A DNA stretch of 64,000 bases from Exiguobacterium algae (lineage in GTDB: Bacteria; Bacillota; Bacilli; Exiguobacteriales; Exiguobacteriaceae). Below, piece after piece: positions 8,758-16,194 of this stretch (position 1 is the first letter of the stretch; each line of letters opens with the position of its first letter). Under the pieces are notes generated by a model. The model was not told the origin of the DNA and did not search any database. It worked only from the letters and a program-made list of their open reading frames with translations. The stretch covers positions 124,001 through 188,000 of the forward strand of contig NZ_JACSKZ010000001.1 of assembly GCF_018617875.1 (NCBI RefSeq). Reading direction: 5' to 3'. The position numbers and the translations under genes were made by a program.

Positions 8758-9225
8758 TCATATCAGCGGCTTACGAGAATCATAACGGTTCGACTTCTTC
8801 AAATTACAACGGACGCAAAGAAACTGAAGGTTCTCAGGTTCATCTCTCCCTCCTCTCGACAACGGGATGATATGGTCCACATGGAATTTCCCTTCCGTCA
8901 GACCACAATGTGCACAGGCGACCGCATATCTATGTGCTTCGATGAAACTTCGGACGAGTGCCTTGTCACGGGACGTCTGCCTCTTTCCGTTATAGATGTC
9001 CCATAGTGTTCGAATTGTCCGTTTTGATGGGACGACAGTAAACTTTGATAACATATAGCGTTCAAATTCCTGACGTCCTTCAGGAGAATTTCGCCATTCC
9101 CTCATCTGTTCTTCTGTCGGACGAATGGATTCGACAACATGTTCTTGAATCAGAGGGAATATTTGAATGAACAACTCTTCCTGATCAATGTTAAATCGAG
9201 ATAAAAAAGATGACAACTGATGCAT
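8758..9225 (-). CDS. Small HNH endonuclease
   Basis: A 155-residue protein whose C-terminal third is a textbook zinc-HNH: CAHC (104-107), HVDHIIPLSRGG (115-126), ENLQFLC (131-137) and CVRC (137-140), with a terminal basic tail. The first 100 residues are helical and unassigned. It is the first gene of a likely operon with the DGQHR protein 16 bases downstream, so the DGQHR protein may license or restrain it. ATG preceded by AAGGAGG. Could act as a nicking or double-strand endonuclease; target unknown. Confidence 0.75.
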   Translation of the reverse strand: MHQLSSFLSRFNIDQEELFIQIFPLIQEHVVESIRPTEEQMREWRNSPEGRQEFERYMLSKFTVVPSKRTIRTLWDIYNGKRQTSRDKALVRSFIEAHRYAVACAHCGLTEGKFHVDHIIPLSRGGRDEPENLQFLCVRCNLKKSNRYDSRKPLI

Positions 9226-9288
9226 TTCACTACCTCCTTGATAGAAAAAGTAGCATTGTAAAAATTGAAGCGGTAAGTGTGAGGTAAG

Positions 9289-9329
9289 TTTATTGAGGTG
9301 ACATATTAGAGGTATTCCACCTCAATAAA
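9289..9329. promoter_or_regulatory. Strong hairpin in divergent intergenic region
   Basis: Perfect 12-bp arms TTTATTGAGGTG and CACCTCAATAAA flank a 17-base loop, between the HNH gene (minus) and the next HNH gene (plus). There is no T-tract, so an operator or RNA leader structure is more likely than a terminator. The remainder of 9226-9597 is AT-rich and must contain the promoters of both genes; a TATAAT lies at 9548-9553. Confidence 0.4.
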
Positions 9330-9336
9330 ATATTAA

Positions 9337-9358
9337 ACTTTATAAATATTTATAAAGT
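9337..9358. promoter_or_regulatory. 22-bp perfect palindrome
   Basis: ACTTTATAAATATTTATAAAGT-type symmetry is perfect from 9337 to 9358 (half-site ACTTTATAAAT). It lies eight bases from the hairpin at 9289-9329. Being pure AT apart from the ends, it could be an operator or simply an AT-rich promoter element. Confidence 0.35.
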
Positions 9359-9597
9359 AAGTGTTTTTTGAATGAAGTAAAATCGGTATGTCTTTTTAAA
9401 TTGAATTTGCGATACTCAATCAAATCGTCATCTAGAATATTAAATATATGATTGAACCGCCCCATAGTTTTTCACCCTCGGATTCCTACTGAAATCCCAC
9501 CTCTCACCTGTTTTATTTTTTTACATGCCCATACATTAGAGATGTCATATAATTGATTCATGGAAATAATTTCTTTTTATCAAAGGGGGAAAGAATC

Positions 9598-10629
9598 GTG
9601 AACCGTTTTACAGAGTTTCAGCCGTCTCTAGAGTCTTATTTTCGTGCCATCATCTTGTTCGGGAAAAATTCTGCCTCTTACAAGTTCGCCATGGCGAAAT
9701 CGTTGCTGGAGGTCGGGGACAACGGAAACTCTTTCATCAGTCTGCAAGATATCTCCGTCCATTTCGCGGCGCACATATGTGAACACCTGAAATTGAGTGA
9801 CAAGCAGGCAATATCGTCCTCCAGCAAATATCTGGATATCTGTCGGGGACATAATGCAGGGACTGTATCTTATGACGAGCTGATTGAATCGACCAGAAAG
9901 CTGGGGTTCGTGAACGTCCTTGACGCTTTCCATAACGTGAACAACGACCGGTTGCCCGTCTCATTTTTCGAGGTGTCGAAATCTGATAACACTAAAGGCA
10001 TCATATTGACCGATGATATGTATCGAATCCTACAGTCTGTCCAGGCAGACAGTTTCGAGACGGAAGTCGAAGCAAGATGGCGCCTCGTCGAGACGGCCTG
10101 GTCGACAGGGGTATCGTCGAACATGCTCAAGGTGAGACACGACGAATCGGCCGAGTTGCTCTTCGTCGAGGAGCATGATCGAGGTCGTCGCACGAACATC
10201 ACATCATCCCGGGACGCGCTCAATGGATATCAGAAAGGTAAATGCTTCTATTGCTTCCGTGACATCAGCACCAAATCCGGTCACCCTGACTTGGCGGATG
10301 TCGACCACTTCCTCCCCCACAGGCTCGCACTCATGTTCGAGGAGAATCTGGACGGAGTGTGGAACCTGGTGCTCTCTTGTCAGGACTGCAACCGCGGTTC
10401 GAAAGGAAAGTTCGCGTGTATCCCTCATATCGAATATCTGGATCGACTCTTCCGTAGGAACGAGTTTCTCATCGAAAGTCATCAGCCGCTTCGCGAGACG
10501 TTGATGAATCAGACCGGAAGGACACGTGACAAGAGAATCTCCTATTTGAATCTGATTTATAACTTGAGCCTCTCCGCATCCGGAGGGACGCAATGGAGAC
10601 CGACTTTCGAGCTGCCACCGGCATTTTGA
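9598..10629 (+). CDS. HNH endonuclease family protein
   Basis: GTG at 9598 is chosen because AAAGGGGGA stands seven bases upstream; an upstream ATG at 9553 lacks a ribosome site. The 343-residue protein has a C-terminal zinc-HNH: CFYC (216-219), DVDHFLPH (234-241) and CQDCNRGSKG (261-270), close to the form seen in HNH proteins attached to restriction loci. The first 200 residues are helical without a known motif and could be a specificity or regulatory domain. It is followed after 101 bases by the AspBHI-type HNH gene on the same strand. It is GC-rich in contrast to the left end of the island. Confidence 0.75.
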   Translation: MNRFTEFQPSLESYFRAIILFGKNSASYKFAMAKSLLEVGDNGNSFISLQDISVHFAAHICEHLKLSDKQAISSSSKYLDICRGHNAGTVSYDELIESTRKLGFVNVLDAFHNVNNDRLPVSFFEVSKSDNTKGIILTDDMYRILQSVQADSFETEVEARWRLVETAWSTGVSSNMLKVRHDESAELLFVEEHDRGRRTNITSSRDALNGYQKGKCFYCFRDISTKSGHPDLADVDHFLPHRLALMFEENLDGVWNLVLSCQDCNRGSKGKFACIPHIEYLDRLFRRNEFLIESHQPLRETLMNQTGRTRDKRISYLNLIYNLSLSASGGTQWRPTFELPPAF

Positions 10630-10730
10630 ACAAGTCTTGTACGGAACACGCTCACTTATCAAAATCCTCGGAAAATTAAGAGGCTAAGCAACGATAGCCA
10701 ACTCACATAGAAAGAAAGGAATGAGCAACA

Positions 10731-11858
10731 ATGCATGAGGTCACATTCGAAGATGCCATGATGGCGGACTTGGTACCGGGAACAAACTATTTAAAGGGTA
10801 GTGACAGTAACCATACACGGCGTGAACCGATCCATAATATCTTCAAATTTCCTGGTCTGAGGGGGGTGGGCAACATGGGAGGGATTCGCCGTGCCATGCA
10901 GCAGAATCCTATCAATCGCTCTTCTCAAGAGGAGGCCTTCGTCGTCCTGCTAGATACCGGCAAACATGAGAACTGGCAGAACGTCTATGATCCTATGAGC
11001 GGTATCTTGACCTATTACGGAGACAATGAATCCTCGAGCCAACACTACCTCTCTACAAACAATGCAGGTAACAAGGCGTTGCAGAGGTTTTTCCAAAGGG
11101 CGTACAATGAACCGGAAGCACATCTGGCTCCCTTCTTTTATTTCGAGAAACAGGTGGACGATAGTGTCAAATACGTCGGCATCGCGATACCCTATGTACC
11201 GGGCACGTCCGAGGTGGATGCCCTGTCATTAGAGGAATTCACAGACCCGAGGACGGGCCTTCCCTTCGAAAATTTCGTGGGTCATTTCACCGTCCTTGAG
11301 GTGACGGCAAAAAGAGAGTGGCTCTATGACCTTAAACGAGGCATCACAGTTTCTGAACATGCCCCGAACGAGTGGCTACGCTTCCTGGTCGATCGTGACC
11401 TTTCGTCACGTGTCGAACGTCCGCTTGTACCCGGGGAACGCTCAAGACGCCGTGAACGTCTATTGGAGAGCATCGGCTATCGGATGACCATCTTCAGGAG
11501 AACCCAAGGAAGATTTCGTCGCGCCCTGTTAGAGAGTCGGCGTTGCTGTGACCTATGTGGTATGGCGGTCGAGCCCCTCTTGGTCGCGAGTCATATCCTC
11601 CCCTGGTCGGTCGCCGACGAACATCAACGGCAAGACCCCGACAATGGGCTCCTTCTCTGCGTCACCCACGACGCATTGTTCGACAAAGGATTCATCACGT
11701 TCGAGGACGATGGGCGGATTCTGATTTCAGAGATGATCCCTCGCCAGGAATTGCAGAGGTTGTCGATAGACGAGACGATGCACCTCTCACATATACCGAG
11801 AAACAAGGCATACATGCGCCTTCATCGGGCGAACATCTTTAAAGACTCTTCAAGATGA
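10731..11858 (+). CDS. Modification-dependent nuclease: AspBHI-type N-domain plus HNH
   Basis: The N-terminal half contains GILTYYGDNE (91-100) preceded by VVLLDTGKHENWQNVYDP, the pattern I associate with the AspBHI N-terminal (SRA-like) domain that reads 5-methylcytosine. The C-terminal part is an HNH of the second Pfam type: CCDLCG (272-277), ASHILPW (286-292), DPDNGLLLC (302-310) and HDALFDKGFI (313-322). AspBHI itself carries an Mrr-type nuclease, so this is an alternative pairing of the same reader with an HNH cutter. Predicted to cut DNA with modified cytosine (type IV-like restriction). ATG follows AGAAAGGAATG. It overlaps or abuts the next gene. Confidence 0.7.
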   Translation: MHEVTFEDAMMADLVPGTNYLKGSDSNHTRREPIHNIFKFPGLRGVGNMGGIRRAMQQNPINRSSQEEAFVVLLDTGKHENWQNVYDPMSGILTYYGDNESSSQHYLSTNNAGNKALQRFFQRAYNEPEAHLAPFFYFEKQVDDSVKYVGIAIPYVPGTSEVDALSLEEFTDPRTGLPFENFVGHFTVLEVTAKREWLYDLKRGITVSEHAPNEWLRFLVDRDLSSRVERPLVPGERSRRRERLLESIGYRMTIFRRTQGRFRRALLESRRCCDLCGMAVEPLLVASHILPWSVADEHQRQDPDNGLLLCVTHDALFDKGFITFEDDGRILISEMIPRQELQRLSIDETMHLSHIPRNKAYMRLHRANIFKDSSR

Positions 11859-11902
11859 ACACATCTGTTCGACTCTCAAAAACTATTCAGGAGGATTCGT
11901 CC

Positions 11903-12523
11903 ATGCCTTTCGCAGATGACATTCTATACATGAAAAATCTTTATACGAAGTTGCCGGTCCAAGAGGTCCATGGGAACACACACTCCTTGGAGGAACATGT
12001 CCCGGGCCTACAATTGAGATATCCCGGAGCGTTACGCGGTGGCAAGACCGGTGATTATTGCCTCTATCTGAACGATTTCGCCCCCTCGCATATACACGTG
12101 GTCCGTGCGGTCCATACGTATTGCGAGATATCGGGACACGACGGGGCCGAGTCGATGCTCTGCTTTCTAGAGGATTTGGCTACAAATGGACTGACCGGGA
12201 CTGTGGACCTTCCTTCCCCGTTCGAAATCGCAGGACACAGGTTGGAGGGTCGACAGACCAGGGTGCTCCTCTACTGGTTGATCTTGCAGGAGGACATCAA
12301 TTATCCGAGTCCTCAACACATGGGTGTCCGGATGCCGTTCGTCCGATACACCGAGGCCGTCATCTCTTCGATACTCCCTGATCTTCTTGACATCGAGACC
12401 GTCGTCGCGAGGACGGCCGCCAGGGGCGGGAGACCTGCACCCAGGTTCGCACACGCTTCCCTGTCCCCCCGTTTCCTACGAACGTTCGATGTCATCGAGA
12501 ACATGAGGCGCTCTGTCGTCTGA
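11903..12523 (+). CDS. Unknown protein coupled to the AspBHI-HNH nuclease
   Basis: The frame could begin at 11855, overlapping the upstream stop by ATGA, but the ATG at 11903 has CAGGAGGA eight bases upstream and is preferred (206 residues). I recognise no domain. Visible features are a mixed alpha/beta composition, a possible helix LLYWLILQEDINY, and a basic, proline-rich C-terminus (ARTAARGGRPAPRF). Immediate adjacency to a putative modified-DNA nuclease suggests an accessory or regulatory role. A strong bidirectional terminator follows directly. Confidence 0.5.
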   Translation: MPFADDILYMKNLYTKLPVQEVHGNTHSLEEHVPGLQLRYPGALRGGKTGDYCLYLNDFAPSHIHVVRAVHTYCEISGHDGAESMLCFLEDLATNGLTGTVDLPSPFEIAGHRLEGRQTRVLLYWLILQEDINYPSPQHMGVRMPFVRYTEAVISSILPDLLDIETVVARTAARGGRPAPRFAHASLSPRFLRTFDVIENMRRSVV

Positions 12524-12527
12524 TGAA

Positions 12528-12570
12528 AAGAAGTCGCCGGCACATGTGCCGGCGACTTCTTCGGTTTTAC
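12528..12570. terminator. Bidirectional terminator (34-bp palindrome)
   Basis: Perfect 17-bp arms (AAGAAGTCGCCGGCACA and its complement) from 12528 to 12561, followed by CGGTTTT on the plus strand. It separates the plus-strand nuclease operon from the convergent ParB-like operon. Confidence 0.75.
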
Positions 12571-12591
12571 AGCCATGTCATTGCCGACCCA

Positions 12592-13815
12592 TCATGAAAG
12601 ACGTTCCTCGAAGGAGTCCAGCATCCCCCGCATCCGTCCCATGAGACGGATGAACTCCTCCCTGTTCTTCTGATCGAGCCTTCCGATATGGTCCATATCG
12701 ATTGTATCGAGCGTCTTCAGGGACGTGTTGAATGCATCAATTGGTCTCATCTTCGCCCGGGAGATGGCCGTCTCGTCTGCCCTACGGTCGATGAGGGAGG
12801 CGGCCTCGTCCCTCAGGTCCTTCATTTCCGAGTTGAGCTGCCTCATGGCCTCCAGGTCGACCTTCCCCTTTTCCTGAAAAGCGTCGGCGACATCATAAAC
12901 GATTTCGTCGAATTCTTCGAGGAACGCCTCTCGATTCGATGCCTTCAAGATGTCATTTCCGATGCGACGGATGTATCTGGTCAAGTCCTTGTTCTTGGAG
13001 ATCGTCAGCACTGTGAAGAGCGTGTCCGTCACTCGGATCCGTTCCTCCTCGTCCTTCTCGTTCTTCAGGATGCCGACCATCTCCTGGAGGGGCCCATCCA
13101 GCTCCAGCTCCCTCGCGAGATAGAATTTTCCGTCGGCGTTGATGAACTCCAGGTACTCGACCATCAGTTTGGCCTTCTCGACCATCTTCTTGACCTCCGA
13201 GGGCTTCTTGTTGGTGTTCAGCGCATACTCCTGTTCCGTGAAGTATTCATTGACGACGATGTCATTGTAGACGTCGACGAGGTTGTCAATCGGATTGTAG
13301 TCCACTGGGCGCTCCTCACCATGCTGCAGGTTGAGCTCGAGCCGTTTGATGTCGATATCGGAGAGCCCTTCTTTCGGGTCGAGGATGATCGCCTCGAAAA
13401 AGACATCCATCCCGTGGTCACGTCTCAGATGGCGGAGACAGGTGAATCGACGGTTCCCGTCCACGATGGTCCCATCGTTGAGCACCACACCTGGGACCCG
13501 CTGTCCGAAGTTCTTGATATTGGCCTTCGTCTTCTCGAGCGCCCCTTTGTTCGACTCGATGATCATCTCCTCCACCTTGTCGTTGTATTCATTCTTGTCA
13601 AGGGTCGAGACGTCCTCCCCCTCTGACTCGACACGGTTCATCCAGCTGATGATTCGTCCATTCCGTCGATTGTAGACCAGGTGCTCGAGGGGGATCCGAT
13701 ACACATCGAATACCCTCGTCTCCCCTTTCAATGTGAGCTTCCTCTTCTGCTCGGTAAGAGATATATCTTCCCCAATCCGTTTTCTGAGATTGATGTTCTC
13801 TGGTCCTTTCCTCAT
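12592..13815 (-). CDS. ParB/Srx-like protein, copy 1 (DGNRR)
   Basis: The signature DGTIVDGNRRFTCLRHL spans about residues 114-130 from the chosen start and matches the nucleotide-binding loop of ParB/Srx-fold proteins. The N-terminal part is conserved with copy 2 at 18756-19970 (QKRKL.LKGE, YN.RNGRIISWMN, ILDP.EGL.D.DIKRLEL, QHGEERPVDYN, ARELELDGPLQEM). The C-terminal half is helical. The frame opens at 13836 overlapping the upstream stop (ATGA), but the ATG at 13815 has GGGGAGGG at the right distance and lines up with the start of copy 2, so I use it (407 residues). Last gene of an operon with the 694-residue HTH protein. Likely binds or loads on DNA; it has no nuclease motif that I can see. 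Confidence 0.7.
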   Translation of the reverse strand: MRKGPENINLRKRIGEDISLTEQKRKLTLKGETRVFDVYRIPLEHLVYNRRNGRIISWMNRVESEGEDVSTLDKNEYNDKVEEMIIESNKGALEKTKANIKNFGQRVPGVVLNDGTIVDGNRRFTCLRHLRRDHGMDVFFEAIILDPKEGLSDIDIKRLELNLQHGEERPVDYNPIDNLVDVYNDIVVNEYFTEQEYALNTNKKPSEVKKMVEKAKLMVEYLEFINADGKFYLARELELDGPLQEMVGILKNEKDEEERIRVTDTLFTVLTISKNKDLTRYIRRIGNDILKASNREAFLEEFDEIVYDVADAFQEKGKVDLEAMRQLNSEMKDLRDEAASLIDRRADETAISRAKMRPIDAFNTSLKTLDTIDMDHIGRLDQKNREEFIRLMGRMRGMLDSFEERLS

Positions 13816-13832
13816 GTCCAATCCCTCCCCTG

Positions 13833-15917
13833 TCATTCGTCAATCGAATAGATGTTGTCCAGAAATGTCTGTTTGTCCTGATAGAGCTTGCCTGTCTCCG
13901 GAGAGAAATGACCTCCTCGGTCCCGAATGGCCGAGACGATGGCGCTCTCATCAAAGAGGAGATGAAGGGAGGTCTCGATGTCCTCTCTCAACTCGAGGGG
14001 CTCCATGCCCCCATCCTTTGGGAGATGCTCGATGAAGAGACCTCCAAGGCTCCTTGGCCCTTTCCCAAGATAAAAGATGTCACCTGAGCCGGTCCTGATT
14101 GCCCTGATTTTAGGATGCGAATGTAAGAGTCCCTTGAAAAAGATATCCTCTAGACCGAGCTCCCACAAGGACGACTCTACCTGGTGATGAATCATCGGGA
14201 CAGTGAAGTATTCCCATTGCTGTCGTTTGACGTGTTCGATCACCTCTTTGATGAATCCCCTCACGACACCCTTGTTGACGCCCGCCTTCCTGAGCCTTGT
14301 CAGATGGATGTACTGCCGTTCATCGAACCGAAAGATATCATGTCTGTCTTCCAGGTCCTTCACCGCCCTTTTGAAAGTGGCGGTCTTGAATGCAGGTTCG
14401 TCCGGGACGATGAAGAAGTCGCTCGCGACGAGTAGTTTTTTAAAATATGAATCTGCGCTATCGTGGTGAGAACGAAGGACGAGACCTCCCCGTAGGATGA
14501 AACCACAACGTTCCAGAGAGACGGGATTCATGAACCTCGCCTTGAAATCCTCCACCTTTCTGAACATGTCTTCCAGTTCTTCCAGGGTATAGATGTCCCT
14601 CGTGAGACGCCTCGAGAACCAGTCGATCTCTCGCTTCGTCGCTCCCGACATCGTGACCCCGATCATGCCGTCCGGTGAGACGAGTTCTGGCAGCGCATCC
14701 TTCAACGTCCGTCTCACGCTGCGAGGGGACAGCCCGAAACTTGCATGCACGATTTCAAGGAAATCACTGATTTCCATCGGCCCATGTCTTCGGACCAGTC
14801 TCTTCAGCCAGACCGACTTGTCGTCCACACCGATTGCGATTTCGGGGAGGCGTCCCATGGTCACGTTCTTGACGGTGACGTGGTGTCTGATGATTTGATG
14901 GAGCTCTTCATGCGTGATGCAGTCCAAATCCTCCATGAGGGATGGGTCGAGGCCGAAGATGTGTTCGGTGCTATAGAAGCCGGGCTCCAGCCTGAGAAGT
15001 CCCCTCAGACGTTGGAGGTTTCGTTTGGTGAGCACCGAGGCGTCATGGAATCGATATCGATTGTCCGAGGAGAGTATCCGGCACGACCTAGAGGCGATGG
15101 ATGCGAGCTTCCTCTCATCCGCTTTGAGCCTCTCGGCCGTCCACTCATCGAACTGCTCGTCGAGAAAGGCGTCATAGAGGGTCTTCAATCCATCGATGGA
15201 CATGTGTGCCTGACCGGCGTTCATCCAGCACACATGCTCGAATACCCCGGTCATGGTGGCCTCTTCGAGATTTCCCACACGGTTCACGAAGACAGAGAGG
15301 TGACGCCTGAACCGGGCGCGCTGCACCTCGTTCAACCTGGCATACATCCCTCTGACATCCCGCTGGTCGCTTCGTACCTTGAGGGACAGGAAGCGGTACA
15401 TCCGAGCGTCCTCGGCGAACACCGCCATGAACAATTCTTCGGTGAACGCATAGGACTTGAACCTGTTGAGGTATCGTCGGGCGTCCGAGACATGCGTCAC
15501 CGGCATCATCGCCAAAGCTCTCTTGAGTTTTTTCTTGAAGGTCCGGAGCGGTAGTCCCCGGCGTTCGGCGAGCACGAGGTCGTTCAGACCGGTCTCTAAT
15601 TTTGCACGAACGAGCTCCGACTCCGGGATGTCATCCGAGGACAACAGCAAGGACAAGGTCCGTGTCCTCTTCTTGAAGTTCTCACCGTCCGGTCTGACGA
15701 ATCCATGCCTCGAAGATCTCTCGAGCAGATCGGCGACATCATCCTTCTCGGTCTCCAGGAGGGTCGCCACCTCTTCTAGGGAGAAGACGTCGCCGAGTTC
15801 GTCATATACGTTCTCATAAAAGACATGCTCGACTCCTTTCCTCGCAATCCTCCTCTCGAATGGCTCCCTGTCCGTCCGACCCGCTCGTGCGCCACGCTCC
15901 CCAGGCCCGCTTTTCAT
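13833..15917 (-). CDS. Large sigma-region-4-like HTH protein, short form
   Basis: A 694-residue protein. Residues about 96-140 align with a sigma-70 region-4-like helix-turn-helix in the 853-residue paralog (IPESELVRAKLETGL, then LPLRTFKKKLKRAL), followed by HVSDARRYLNRFKSYAFTEE shared almost word for word. Similarity runs to the C-terminus (HFSPETGKLYQDKQTFLDNIY against HFSPETGKVYRNKETFLSSIY). It lacks the 160-residue N-terminal extension of the paralog. No catalytic motif is evident. ATG with GGGAGGAGG upstream. Upstream partner of ParB copy 1, with stop and start overlapping. I do not recognise a named family. Confidence 0.6.
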   Translation of the reverse strand: MKSGPGERGARAGRTDREPFERRIARKGVEHVFYENVYDELGDVFSLEEVATLLETEKDDVADLLERSSRHGFVRPDGENFKKRTRTLSLLLSSDDIPESELVRAKLETGLNDLVLAERRGLPLRTFKKKLKRALAMMPVTHVSDARRYLNRFKSYAFTEELFMAVFAEDARMYRFLSLKVRSDQRDVRGMYARLNEVQRARFRRHLSVFVNRVGNLEEATMTGVFEHVCWMNAGQAHMSIDGLKTLYDAFLDEQFDEWTAERLKADERKLASIASRSCRILSSDNRYRFHDASVLTKRNLQRLRGLLRLEPGFYSTEHIFGLDPSLMEDLDCITHEELHQIIRHHVTVKNVTMGRLPEIAIGVDDKSVWLKRLVRRHGPMEISDFLEIVHASFGLSPRSVRRTLKDALPELVSPDGMIGVTMSGATKREIDWFSRRLTRDIYTLEELEDMFRKVEDFKARFMNPVSLERCGFILRGGLVLRSHHDSADSYFKKLLVASDFFIVPDEPAFKTATFKRAVKDLEDRHDIFRFDERQYIHLTRLRKAGVNKGVVRGFIKEVIEHVKRQQWEYFTVPMIHHQVESSLWELGLEDIFFKGLLHSHPKIRAIRTGSGDIFYLGKGPRSLGGLFIEHLPKDGGMEPLELREDIETSLHLLFDESAIVSAIRDRGGHFSPETGKLYQDKQTFLDNIYSIDE

Positions 15918-15965
15918 CTCTCATTCCTCCTCCCTTGACCATCAGACGGCATCTCGTCCGATTTT

Positions 15966-15994
15966 GAATACATGTATTAGGTCCAGTACCCAGG
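15966..15994. promoter_or_regulatory. Symmetric elements upstream of 694-residue gene
   Basis: AATACATGTATT (15966-15977) is a perfect 12-bp palindrome about 50 bases before the minus-strand start. GTATTCA recurs at 15992-15998, so that on the minus strand TGAATAC and GTATTCA enclose the site. It could be an operator or promoter of the second operon. The remaining part of the 15918-16194 gap contains the terminator listed next. Confidence 0.3.
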
Positions 15995-16136
15995 TATTCA
16001 TTTTTTTGTCTCCACTTTCCTATCTTTTTCCCTGAATTTTAGGGGACGTATCATCATTTTTACAAAGGAGGGATATCTCTTCGATGGTTCATCTGTCCCG
16101 ATACACCACCTCGTCTGTTTTTTTGAAATCGACAAA

Positions 16137-16173
16137 ATGGAGGAGGTCCGCGCCTTCGGCGGACCTCCTCCAT
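16137..16173 (-). terminator. Terminator of the helicase operon
   Basis: A perfect 15-bp stem (ATGGAGGAGGTCCGC and complement) with a seven-base loop. Read on the minus strand it is followed by TTTTG. It sits 22 bases after the helicase stop and divides the [853, ParB2, helicase] operon from the [694, ParB1] operon. Confidence 0.75.
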
Positions 16174-16194
16174 CTAAATCGTTCGACTATCGGT

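Noticed and set aside
12688-13626. Long plus-strand frame opposite ParB copy 1
   Set aside because: Exact antisense of a convincing gene in GC-rich DNA, with no ribosome site and an unnatural composition.
14745-15554. 269-codon plus-strand frame opposite the 694-residue gene
   Set aside because: Antisense shadow, no motif and no ribosome site.
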